Of a stretch of DNA of 42,076 bases, positions 16,400 to 24,088 are shown piece after piece. Under the pieces are notes generated by a model, which was not told the DNA's origin, made no database searches, and saw only the letters and a program-made list of their open reading frames with translations. The stretch's first letter is position 1; each line of letters opens with the position of its first letter. A program made the translations under genes and the position numbers. This DNA comes from an uncultured Bacilli bacterium (GTDB taxonomy: Bacteria > Bacillota_I > Bacilli_A > RFN20 > CAG-449): assembly GCA_947591215.1 (NCBI GenBank), contig CANQCZ010000012.1, forward strand, positions 1 to 42,076, in the 5' to 3' direction.

Positions 16400-17302
16400 A
16401 TGATAAGAATAAACAAACAAGTTGAAGAAGCTTTAAAAAATAATTTGCCGGTTGTGGCTTTAGAATCGACGATTATCGCCCATGGTATGCCGTATCCTAA
16501 AAACGTCGAGACCGCTTTGGCGGTCGAACGTATCGTAAAGGAACATGGTGCAATTCCGGCGACCATTGGAATCATCGAAGGAGAACCGGTAATCGGAATG
16601 AGTGAACAAGAAATCGAGGAATTTGGAAAACGACAAGATATTATTAAAGTGTCGAGATGTGATTTACCTTATGTGCTCAGTCAAAAAAAATGGGGAGCGA
16701 CGACAGTGGCAACGACGATGTTATTTGCGTCTATGGCTCATATTGATGTCTTTGTAACCGGGGGAGTTGGTGGGGTGCATCGTCACGCTGAAGAAACTTT
16801 TGATATTTCCGCCGATTTAGAAGAATTGGCGATGACGCCCGTCACCGTCGTGTGTGCGGGTATAAAAGCGATATTGGATTTACCTAAAACATTAGAATAT
16901 CTTGAGACAAAAGGAGTTTTGGTTATCGGTTATCAATCAGATCATCTTGCGGATTTCTATACTCCCGATTCAGGCTTAAAATTAAATTGTCGAATGGATA
17001 CCCCGCTTGAGATTGCTAAAGCGATGAAAGCAAAAAGAGAATATGGGTTAAAAGGCGGAATGTTGGTTTCTAATCCGATTCCGGATGATCTATCGATTTC
17101 CAAAGCCAAAATCGATGAAGCAATTGAAAAGGCCTTAAAGGAAGAACGTGTTTTAGGCATTAAAGGAAAAGAGTCAACTCCATTTTTGCTAAAGAAGATT
17201 GTAGAGTTGACTGATGGAAAATCATTGGAGGCCAACATTAAGTTGATTTTGAATAACGCCGCTTTAGGCAGTGAAATCGCTAAAGCGTATCGTCAATTAT
17301 AA
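16400..17302 (+). CDS. psuG: Pseudouridine-5'-phosphate glycosidase
   Basis: PsuG reversibly splits pseudouridine 5'-phosphate into uracil and ribose 5-phosphate, allowing salvage of the modified nucleoside from RNA. This 300-residue protein has the family sequences VALESTIIAHGMPYPKN (Glu22), IIKVSRCDLPYVLS (Lys83), KWGATTVATTM, FVTGGVGGVHRHAEETFDIS and VCAGIKAILDLPKTLEYLET (Lys156); these Glu and two Lys residues correspond to catalytic positions in E. coli PsuG, one Lys forming the sugar Schiff base. The length is normal. No psuK (pseudouridine kinase) lies in the window, so substrate phosphorylation must be encoded elsewhere or done by another kinase. The upstream MFS gene may supply the substrate. 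Start after GGGAGGACAAATTT. Confidence 0.96.
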   Translation: MIRINKQVEEALKNNLPVVALESTIIAHGMPYPKNVETALAVERIVKEHGAIPATIGIIEGEPVIGMSEQEIEEFGKRQDIIKVSRCDLPYVLSQKKWGATTVATTMLFASMAHIDVFVTGGVGGVHRHAEETFDISADLEELAMTPVTVVCAGIKAILDLPKTLEYLETKGVLVIGYQSDHLADFYTPDSGLKLNCRMDTPLEIAKAMKAKREYGLKGGMLVSNPIPDDLSISKAKIDEAIEKALKEERVLGIKGKESTPFLLKKIVELTDGKSLEANIKLILNNAALGSEIAKAYRQL

Positions 17303-17330
17303 AAAGATATACAAGTATCTAAAACTTTTG

Positions 17331-18290
17331 CTAATCGATTGCTTCGATCATGTTGCAATTTAAAATGCGAAAGTTTTTTTCGGTTAGTAAAATCGCGTTT
17401 TTAAGATTAAAGGTAGTACCGACTTTTAAGGTTTGAATGAAGGAAATCATTTCACTTCCATCGATAAGATTACCATTGCAATCGATGCGATATTCGATAT
17501 TGTTGAGTGTCGCGGTAAAATAAGCTTTAGAAAAACTACCATTATCGGAAAGACCTTCTAAAGAAGCGACTTTTAAATTGCGGCAATTGATCGTGGCTAA
17601 ATAGTAAGAAGAAGGAACATTCGGAAGTTCATCGGTGATATCGATAATCGAAGGTTCTTCATAATATATTTCACTACCCTCATAATCTAAAGAAAAAACA
17701 GATTCATCGGAAGAGTAATCGTTACAATCGATGCGGTGTACCCCATTGGAGGCGACATCGTATCTACCTAAAATCATATATGGTTTGCCGACTTCAAAGT
17801 CGATATTTTCAATGTCGATATTGATGGCATAATAGCCGTATGTACCATCCATGAAAAAGGCGTTGGCGATACTTGGATAACGATAATTATATCCTTCAAT
17901 CGACATTAAAGTGCCACAAAACCAAGCACCATAATCACCATCATTAAAATTCATAAAGGTTTCATATCTATCTTTACTGGATTCTTCATATTCTTCATCA
18001 CTCGAAGACACTTCTTGAGTGGATTCATCTTGAGAAGAATTTTCTTCGTGGTTTGAGTTTTCGCTTGCTGTTTCGCTAGAAGCAAGTTCCATACTGCCAG
18101 TTGTGCTTTCAAGGCTGGCAGTATCTGGCAAATTCGAACTTTCGTTTGAAGTTGTTTCATTAGATAAAATCGAGGAATCTCCTTGAGTAATTGAACTCGG
18201 TTTTGAAAGACTTGACGTGTCAGTAGAACCGCAAGAAGATAAAATTAGTACCATTAAAGGCCAAATTGAATGAATTTTTCTTTGTTTCAT
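17331..18290 (-). CDS. Lipoprotein with Ser-rich stalk and possible OB-fold domain
   Basis: About 319 residues. MKQRKIHSIWPLMVLILSSC is a lipoprotein signal with lipobox LSSC and Cys20. Residues about 21-105 are a Ser/Glu/Thr/Asn stalk. The remainder is a folded part with two similar segments, each having the pattern of a strand-rich OB-like unit: one contains GYYAINIDIENIDFEVGKPY and RIDCND, the other AYFTATLNNIEYRIDCNGNL and LKVGTTFNLKNAILLTEKN. The chosen start is the ATG at 18290, preceded by GGTGAT; an in-frame GTG three codons upstream sits inside that element and is less likely. It is transcribed toward psuG and is divergent from the BspA-like gene. The function is unknown; nucleic-acid or ligand binding at the surface is possible. 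Confidence 0.75.
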   Translation of the reverse strand: MKQRKIHSIWPLMVLILSSCGSTDTSSLSKPSSITQGDSSILSNETTSNESSNLPDTASLESTTGSMELASSETASENSNHEENSSQDESTQEVSSSDEEYEESSKDRYETFMNFNDGDYGAWFCGTLMSIEGYNYRYPSIANAFFMDGTYGYYAINIDIENIDFEVGKPYMILGRYDVASNGVHRIDCNDYSSDESVFSLDYEGSEIYYEEPSIIDITDELPNVPSSYYLATINCRNLKVASLEGLSDNGSFSKAYFTATLNNIEYRIDCNGNLIDGSEMISFIQTLKVGTTFNLKNAILLTEKNFRILNCNMIEAID

Positions 18291-18306
18291 TTTAATCACC
18301 CATTAA

Positions 18307-18312
18307 ATTATA
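18307..18312 (-). promoter_or_regulatory. -10 element for the reverse-strand lipoprotein
   Basis: On the reverse strand a perfect TATAAT lies about 16 bases before the ATG, predicting a very short leader of roughly ten bases. The -35 region is weak. Confidence 0.5.
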
Positions 18313-18412
18313 CCTTAATTTTAAAGAAGAAACTATCATATATATAATAAAAACAATCGTTTTGCCTTGGCTTTGCCATTTAACGTAAATTTGATTTTTG
18401 TGAACTAATTAA

Positions 18413-18441
18413 TTGACAAACCGAAAATCGGTGATTATTAT
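18413..18441 (+). promoter_or_regulatory. Sigma-A-type promoter with palindrome in the spacer
   Basis: TTGACA (18413-18418), a 17-base spacer and TATTAT (18436-18441). The spacer contains the inverted repeat ACCGA-AAA-TCGGT (18420-18432), a plausible operator because a protein there would block polymerase. It points to the BspA-like gene nearly 300 bases downstream. Confidence 0.7.
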
Positions 18442-18447
18442 ATTAAA

Positions 18448-18742
18448 AATAAATAGGAGGTGTGTGCAAGCAAGACGTTATCCCTTAAATCTACCTTAAA
18501 TATTCGGATTAGTTGTTAATCGAAGGCTTAAAGTTTACTACTACGTCGGATTTAGTGTTAAGCCAATGGTGTTTAAGCGATAAGTGCAGTAATAAAATAT
18601 GGATTTTAATATAAGGATACTATTTCAGTATCTCGAGCAAGTGATCGATAAGGAACTTGCAAATTAAAAAGATTGATATGTTAATTTTGCTAAAGATGTA
18701 CATTACATTTTAGCGTAAATAGAAAAGAAAGGAGATTAATAT
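18448..18742 (+). promoter_or_regulatory. Long structured 5' leader of the BspA-like gene
   Basis: About 295 bases lie between the predicted start of transcription and the ATG. No gene fits. Successive hairpins can be drawn: 18505-18522 (CGGATTA/TAATCG), GGCTTAA/TTAAGCC (18525-18531 with 18558-18564), GGATACT/AGTATCT (18615-18633), GCAAGT/ACTTGC (18637-18642 with 18655-18660) and GCTAAA/TTTAGC (18689-18694 with 18708-18713). It ends with GAAAGGAG before the ATG. I recognise no known riboswitch, T-box, tmRNA or RNase P consensus. An AGGAGG at 18455-18460 near the start opens only a short 11-codon frame. It may be a regulatory leader or a small RNA. Confidence 0.5.
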
Positions 18743-21700
18743 ATGAAAAAGACTCTTGCGTTGCCTTTACTTGTTACTTCCGTTTTTGCAATCGGAGTAT
18801 TGGCGGGTTGTTCTTCCGATGAAAATTCATCGAGTGAAAATTCAGCTTCTTTGAGTGATTCATCTGCTTCGGTCAGTTCTGAATCTGGTTCTTTGGATTC
18901 TGAAACTTCTGATGTGGAAACTAGCCAAGGAACTAGTTCTGATGATTCATCGGTCGGAAGACATGAAACTTCAGGAGAAGGTGTCCCAAGCGACGATTCG
19001 GGTGAAGACGGCGATTATTACGTTGACACTGTAACTGGAGATGAATACGAAAAACAAAATGGGAGATGGGTTAAAGTAAAAGAAGGTGAAAACCTTTATT
19101 ATACTGTCCACTTTGATTTAAATGGTGGTCATATCCCAGGTACAAACGCTACCACGATTCCTGATCAACTCGTTTCTCCAGGACATTGGGTTAGTGCACC
19201 GGAAGTTAATCCGGTTAAAGATAATTACGAATTTAAAGGATGGCTAAGTGATATAAATAATTCAAATTCAATTTGGACCTTTACCTTCCCAGTTTATGGT
19301 AATTTAGTTTTAACCGCATCTTATCGTGTTTCAAGCGATGTTACCAATAAGTTCTCGATTAACATCGATCCGAAAAACGGCGATGATCCTTACACTGTCG
19401 AAACCTTTGCGGGTGATAATCCGGCATTTGCAATTCCATCTAAAGAAAACTTTGCTTTCGTCGGTTGGTATTGGAAAGAAAACGGACAAAAATATCCGGG
19501 ATATATTGAAGACTATGTCGAAGGCGGATGGACTTTAGAGGCCCATTACGAAGTTCAAAAATTTAACTTCCAATATCAAGTTGAAACCAATGGTGAAGTA
19601 ACTATCACAGGACTTCTTGACATTGAAAGTGTCTCGGTATCCGTTCCTGCAACCATCAACGGACGAAATGTTACCAAGATTGGACAAACTGCATTCCAGT
19701 CACGCATTTATTTGGAAAGTGTCACTCTTCCAAGCAGTATTAAAGAAATTGATTCGCGCGCTTTCAATGGTGCCGGACGATTATTAGAAATCAAAGTCGA
19801 CCCCACCAATGCTTATTATGAAGATGTCGATGGAATTCTCTTTAATAAAGGCAGAACGGAATTATTGCGTTATCCATGTAAAAAGGGTAGCAGTTACACC
19901 GTTCCGAATTCCGTACAAAAAATCGGCGATTACGCTTTCTATGGATATGCCGACAATTGTATTTCTTCAATCTTCTTAAATGAAGGATTACAAGAAATCG
20001 GAGCGTATGCTTTCTATCGAAACGAATTAATGACTAATATCGTCTTCCCAAGTTCGCTTAGAAGAATCGGCGATAGTGCCTTTAGTTTCGTTACGGCTCA
20101 AGGTGTTATTACTCAAGTCAGCTTCAATGATGGCCTTGAATATATTGGTGATAGTGCCTTCGTTGGACAATACTTCAAAGATACCTTTACCTTACCATCA
20201 ACTGTTAAACATATCGGTAGTTACGCTTTTGCAAATTGTACTGCGATAAAGAAGTTTGTCTTCCCGCGCGACCTTGAAGAATTAGGTGAAAATGTCTTTA
20301 GCGCCTCTTGGGGACTTCTTGAAATCGACGTTGAAAGTGGTAATACTCATTTCAAAGTTCAAGACAATATGTTATTCGATTACGATATGTCGAAAGTTCT
20401 CTTATGTCCTTCCGGACAACGTGATCCGGTTGAAATTCCTGATAGTGTTACTGAAATCGGAGACTTCGCTTTCTTCTATTGCGATGATCTTGTCGATTAC
20501 ACTTTACCGACAAATCTTCAAAGAATCGGTAAACGTGCCTTCGCATTCTCGGGAATAAAGGAGATTGATATTCCAAATTCGGTTACAGAACTCGGTGAAG
20601 AAGCTTTCGCTTCCTGCTACGATTTAGAAAGGGTCACTTTCGGTTCTGGTTTAAGTACTATTCCGGTCTATGCTTTTGATCAATGCTATCATTTAACTAC
20701 TGTCGATATTCCGGGTAATATCCAAACTATTGAAAACAGCGCTTTCTGGGGTTGCTCTGGTTTAACTTCAGTTACCTTCAAAGAAGGATTAAAAGAAATT
20801 CAAGACAGTGCCTTTTATTTCTCAAATAGCGCCGGTGGTGGCGATGACGATTATGGATATAGTTATGATTCTGGTAATACTCCAGGACTTAAAACTGTCA
20901 CATTCCCGAACTCGCTTGAAACTCTCGGAAGAAATGTCTTTGCTAATCAATCTGCGTTAACTTCGGTTACCTTTGGTACCGGCTTAAAGAACGTAAGCAC
21001 TGAAGCTTTCTCTTCTACCGGATTAGTGGTGATCAACGTTCCGGATGAAAACGAATATTTCTCATATTCCAACAATATTTTATACAATAAAAATAAAACT
21101 GAAATTTATTTAGGCTTAGATACTTTAACCGGTACCTTGACTATGCCTAATACAGTTACTAAGATCGGTGATTATGCCTTCTATCACTTAAATAACATCA
21201 CCGGTATTGTCTTATCGAATCAACTTGAAGAAATCGGATCAGGAGCCTTCGCTTACACTAAAGCTCAAGAAATTTCCTTCCCGGCTTCATTAAGACTTAT
21301 TAAAGATGGTGCTTTCTACATGGGTTCATTGAAGAGCGTTACTTTCGAAGAGGGCGTTCAAGAAATTCAAGACAGTGCCTTCGTAATGAACGATATGACC
21401 ACTCTTGCTTTACCGAATAGTTTACAAACTATCGGTCCTGATGCTTTCAATTGGTGCTCAAGCTTATTAACCGTTACTTTCGGTACTGGCTTAAAGACAA
21501 TTGAAGAACGCGCTTTCTCTGAATGTAGACAATTGCTCGGTTCTAGTGTCAGCGATGAAGGACAAGCTGAAGCTTTAGTCTTACCAAGTGGATTAGAAAC
21601 CCTTGGCGATGGCGCCTTCGCCGCGACTAAAGTTGCAGACTTTGCCTTTGCAGCAGATAATGCTAACTTCAAAGTTGTAAATGGTATGATCTTAGATCAA

Positions 21701-22078
21701 GAAGAAAAAGTCGTTTACGCTTACGCAAGCGGCAACGCTCAAACTTCTTTGGAACTTCCAAGTACCGTTACTGAAATCAGACCATATGCTTTTGCAGCCG
21801 GTCTTGTTACCAATCTTACTTCGTTAAAGCTTTCTGAAAATCTTGAAAAAATCGGACAACAAGCATTCGCTAACTGCGTTAAGATCGGTTCAATCGTGAT
21901 TCCAATGAGCGTTACTACCGTCGAAAGAAGAATCTTCGCTAACTGGGGCGCCAATCAATTGGTTTACTTCGAATGTAGTGAAGATTACGCTTTAGCAAAC
22001 TTCGATCCCGATTACCTCGGCAGCTTACACAATTCTGCCCGTGAAAAAGTTACCTACGACTATCATGCAGCGGAGTAA
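18743..22078 (+). CDS. BspA-like leucine-rich-repeat surface lipoprotein
   Basis: 1111 residues. The signal MKKTLALPLLVTSVFAIGVL then AGC gives lipidated Cys23. Residues 24-95 are a Ser/Asp/Glu stalk. Two InlB-type repeats follow (about 119-195, VHFDLNGGHI...YEFKGWL; and 203-270, INIDPKNGDD...FAFVGWY). From about 275 to 1105 I count 26 BspA/TpLRR units of the IGDYAFYG / LPSSLKEI type, interrupted by four BspA inserts of the form FN/YxDxDGILFNKGRTELLRYP. Such proteins are adhesins in Tannerella, Treponema and gut bacteria; the ligand is unknown. Codon use is richer in C-ending codons (TTC, GCC, ATC) than the InlB cassette genes, closer to the ribosomal genes, which suggests high expression. 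The next lipoprotein gene starts two bases after the stop, so the two are coupled. Confidence 0.92.
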   Translation: MKKTLALPLLVTSVFAIGVLAGCSSDENSSSENSASLSDSSASVSSESGSLDSETSDVETSQGTSSDDSSVGRHETSGEGVPSDDSGEDGDYYVDTVTGDEYEKQNGRWVKVKEGENLYYTVHFDLNGGHIPGTNATTIPDQLVSPGHWVSAPEVNPVKDNYEFKGWLSDINNSNSIWTFTFPVYGNLVLTASYRVSSDVTNKFSINIDPKNGDDPYTVETFAGDNPAFAIPSKENFAFVGWYWKENGQKYPGYIEDYVEGGWTLEAHYEVQKFNFQYQVETNGEVTITGLLDIESVSVSVPATINGRNVTKIGQTAFQSRIYLESVTLPSSIKEIDSRAFNGAGRLLEIKVDPTNAYYEDVDGILFNKGRTELLRYPCKKGSSYTVPNSVQKIGDYAFYGYADNCISSIFLNEGLQEIGAYAFYRNELMTNIVFPSSLRRIGDSAFSFVTAQGVITQVSFNDGLEYIGDSAFVGQYFKDTFTLPSTVKHIGSYAFANCTAIKKFVFPRDLEELGENVFSASWGLLEIDVESGNTHFKVQDNMLFDYDMSKVLLCPSGQRDPVEIPDSVTEIGDFAFFYCDDLVDYTLPTNLQRIGKRAFAFSGIKEIDIPNSVTELGEEAFASCYDLERVTFGSGLSTIPVYAFDQCYHLTTVDIPGNIQTIENSAFWGCSGLTSVTFKEGLKEIQDSAFYFSNSAGGGDDDYGYSYDSGNTPGLKTVTFPNSLETLGRNVFANQSALTSVTFGTGLKNVSTEAFSSTGLVVINVPDENEYFSYSNNILYNKNKTEIYLGLDTLTGTLTMPNTVTKIGDYAFYHLNNITGIVLSNQLEEIGSGAFAYTKAQEISFPASLRLIKDGAFYMGSLKSVTFEEGVQEIQDSAFVMNDMTTLALPNSLQTIGPDAFNWCSSLLTVTFGTGLKTIEERAFSECRQLLGSSVSDEGQAEALVLPSGLETLGDGAFAATKVADFAFAADNANFKVVNGMILDQEEKVVYAYASGNAQTSLELPSTVTEIRPYAFAAGLVTNLTSLKLSENLEKIGQQAFANCVKIGSIVIPMSVTTVERRIFANWGANQLVYFECSEDYALANFDPDYLGSLHNSAREKVTYDYHAAE

Positions 22079-22080
22079 TT

Positions 22081-23181
22081 ATGAACAAAAAAGTTTTATC
22101 AGTTTTAGTTCTTAGTTTGCTATTGTGTGTCGGATGTCAAGGCGGAAGTGACGATAAAAGCGAAGACGTTTCTTCGTCTAATGAATCTTCTAGTTCTGTA
22201 GCGCAATTAGGCGGAAAAGTAACATTCTATCTTAATTACGATGAAAATGATGACGAAGTTTATCTTACTAAAACACTTTCCGCGACAGATACTTTAAAAA
22301 CTCCAGTACGTCCAATCCGCAAAGATTATGTCTTTGCGGGCTGGAGTACTGCTCGAAGTGGTACAGTTTTATTTGACGGATTTGATTCTACTATAAACGG
22401 TGATTTATCGCTATACGCGATTTGGACTGACTATGCGTCTATGGACGATCTTACCAAAGTCACCAGATTTTTAGAAAAAATCAAATCGATAGAAGGTACA
22501 GTTAGCGAGACATTTCAATCAGAAAGCGGTACGTTAATGTACTATATGCCATTACAATACGGCGGCCAATATCGTGATGAAATCGAGTATCATCGTTACG
22601 ACGACATCATGGTTCAAAACTATTTTTACTACAACCAAGATGCAAGACAACAATATGGTGAACGTCAATTCTTCGTTCAAGATAACAAAGCCTACGATCT
22701 ATATAAAGATTTTGAATATTCGGCCGACAATAAAGCGTCGTATCAAAATTTATCGCAAAACTTTTCGTTAGATAACTGGCTTGATATTGGTTTTTCAAGC
22801 ATACATTTATATTATCTGTATGCCCTTCAAAGACAGTTAGTGCAACAAACTTGCGATGAAATCGACTATGATTTGAACTTTAATTATGATGAAGTAGATG
22901 AATATTCCAATTCTTATTCTTTCTCATATCGATATTATACTCTTAGCACATTAAGTGGAATTATATCGGAAGAAGAGCATAGTTTTACAATTACGATTGC
23001 TTTCTTAAATCGTAAAATTGTACGTTCCATTGCCGAAGGTTCTAGTTGGACCGCTATCGGCGGAGATCTTGCAACTGAAGATGAATTCCTTTGGGAATGT
23101 AGATACACCCAAGCAGACTCGATTGGTGAGTTTGAAGGAGAACGTTTCAATCCCAGTGATTTCAATTTCAGTAGTCTATAA
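22081..23181 (+). CDS. Lipoprotein with one InlB repeat
   Basis: 366 residues. MNKKVLSVLVLSLLLCVGC gives lipobox CVGC with Cys19, followed by a short Ser/Asp stalk (20-42). Residues about 46-117 are one InlB-type repeat (KVTFYLNYDENDDEVYLTKT, YVFAGWSTARSG, LSLYAIWTD). Residues 118-366 form an unrecognised, Tyr-rich, probably beta-rich domain (IEGTVSETFQSESGTLMYYM, YNQDARQQYGERQFFVQDNK, FTITIAFLNRKIVRSI) whose antiparallel look resembles curved-sheet lipid carrier lipoproteins such as LolA/LppX; this is only a resemblance. The ATG is two bases beyond the BspA-like stop, with GCGGAG as ribosome binding site, so the two proteins are made together and probably sit at the surface together. Confidence 0.82.
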   Translation: MNKKVLSVLVLSLLLCVGCQGGSDDKSEDVSSSNESSSSVAQLGGKVTFYLNYDENDDEVYLTKTLSATDTLKTPVRPIRKDYVFAGWSTARSGTVLFDGFDSTINGDLSLYAIWTDYASMDDLTKVTRFLEKIKSIEGTVSETFQSESGTLMYYMPLQYGGQYRDEIEYHRYDDIMVQNYFYYNQDARQQYGERQFFVQDNKAYDLYKDFEYSADNKASYQNLSQNFSLDNWLDIGFSSIHLYYLYALQRQLVQQTCDEIDYDLNFNYDEVDEYSNSYSFSYRYYTLSTLSGIISEEEHSFTITIAFLNRKIVRSIAEGSSWTAIGGDLATEDEFLWECRYTQADSIGEFEGERFNPSDFNFSSL

Positions 23182-23208
23182 ATATTAAAAAAAATCATAA
23201 CGAAGTTA

Positions 23209-23262
23209 AAAAGGATGTTGAAAAACTCTTTGAAAATAGAGTGATATTCAACATCCTTTTAA
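23209..23262 (+). terminator. Terminator after the BspA-like operon
   Basis: AAAAGGATGTTGAA (about 23209-23222) pairs with TTCAACATCCTTTT (23249-23262); an inner stem (ACTCT/AGAGT) strengthens it. It should act in both directions. Confidence 0.9.
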
Positions 23263-23340
23263 AATGAAAAAATTAATTTAATATGTACCGATTTTGTCGT
23301 CTTTTTAAATCGTTTTCGGTTGCAATAGTCTAAAGTCAAG

Positions 23341-23368
23341 TTGACATTTTTTGAACAAATGCTATATT
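23341..23368 (+). promoter_or_regulatory. Promoter of the uncharacterised gene pair
   Basis: A perfect TTGACA (23341-23346), a 16-base spacer and an extended -10 TGCTATATT with TATATT at 23363-23368. It excludes starts upstream of about 23375 for the next gene. Confidence 0.75.
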
Positions 23369-23407
23369 GATATCAGATATTGTAAAATCCTAAAAAAGGA
23401 GAATGCT

Positions 23408-24088
23408 ATGGAAGATGAATTTTCGCGACTTTATGAAATAATAATTTCTAATCCGCGAATTATGAACCAATTATCGCGTAATAAAGCCACTTTGATGGGT
23501 GGAAAACTCGATTATCTTTGGGGAATCGCTGATAGTGATATTTATTATGTTGCATGTATGTTAAAACTTGCTGATAGATATTGTATTAGAACTCTCGTTT
23601 TTGCGGATTATTTAACATACATACCATATGGTGAATTGGGATATACGAAGTTCGATTGCATAGTGAAAGATGCTGGGTTTTATAGCGTCGGTGAATGGCG
23701 ATACAAGCGTTTTTTAAAAATCCTTGGCGATAATATTAATTCAGTATCTAGTGATGTGTTAAAGAAAATCGAAAAATTTTTCGAGGATTACGAATCGGAT
23801 GAGGTTCATTTGGAGGATAGTTCCGATATCGCTCGCGCCGTTTGTAGAATTAGGCATTCTTTTGAAGCTCTATACAAGACAACGAAGTATTCAGAGGAAA
23901 CTATCGGCGATGTTTTGGATTATTTAACTGAAACTTTATCAAAAAGTAGGACTATCAGTATTACAAACATTTTGGCGACTTGCCCGAAAAGCGAAGATTT
24001 GAACGAAAAGCAACTCGATTTTTTGAAAGAAACCGTTACAAAATTAACTTTACCTGAGAAACATAATGAAGGAGATGACACATTATGA
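23408..24088 (+). CDS. Uncharacterised soluble helical protein, first of a coupled pair
   Basis: 226 residues from the ATG at 23408, which has AAAAGGAG before it. A longer frame to a TTG at 23351 lies inside the promoter and is excluded. The protein starts MEDEFSRLYEIIISNPRIMN and is predicted to be helical and cytosolic: there is no signal peptide or membrane segment. Notable segments are LDYLWGIADSDIYYVACMLK, LVFADYLTYIPYGELGY and GFYSVGEWRYKRFLKILGDN; the C-terminal third is acidic and helical. I recognise no family. Its TGA stop overlaps the ATG of the next gene, so the two are translationally coupled and probably form one complex or pathway. Confidence 0.75.
   Translation: MEDEFSRLYEIIISNPRIMNQLSRNKATLMGGKLDYLWGIADSDIYYVACMLKLADRYCIRTLVFADYLTYIPYGELGYTKFDCIVKDAGFYSVGEWRYKRFLKILGDNINSVSSDVLKKIEKFFEDYESDEVHLEDSSDIARAVCRIRHSFEALYKTTKYSEETIGDVLDYLTETLSKSRTISITNILATCPKSEDLNEKQLDFLKETVTKLTLPEKHNEGDDTL

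Noticed and set aside
17331-18290. A start at the GTG three codons upstream for the reverse-strand lipoprotein
   Set aside because: That GTG lies within the GGTGAT ribosome binding element for the ATG, and the signal peptide is complete without it.
18456-18497. A GTG-started 11-codon leader peptide after AGGAGG
   Set aside because: Start is only three bases from the ribosome binding site and the peptide shows no attenuation-like codon run.
23351-23407. An extended N terminus from a TTG for the 226-residue protein
   Set aside because: It starts inside the spacer of a strong promoter; the ATG at 23408 has a proper ribosome binding site.
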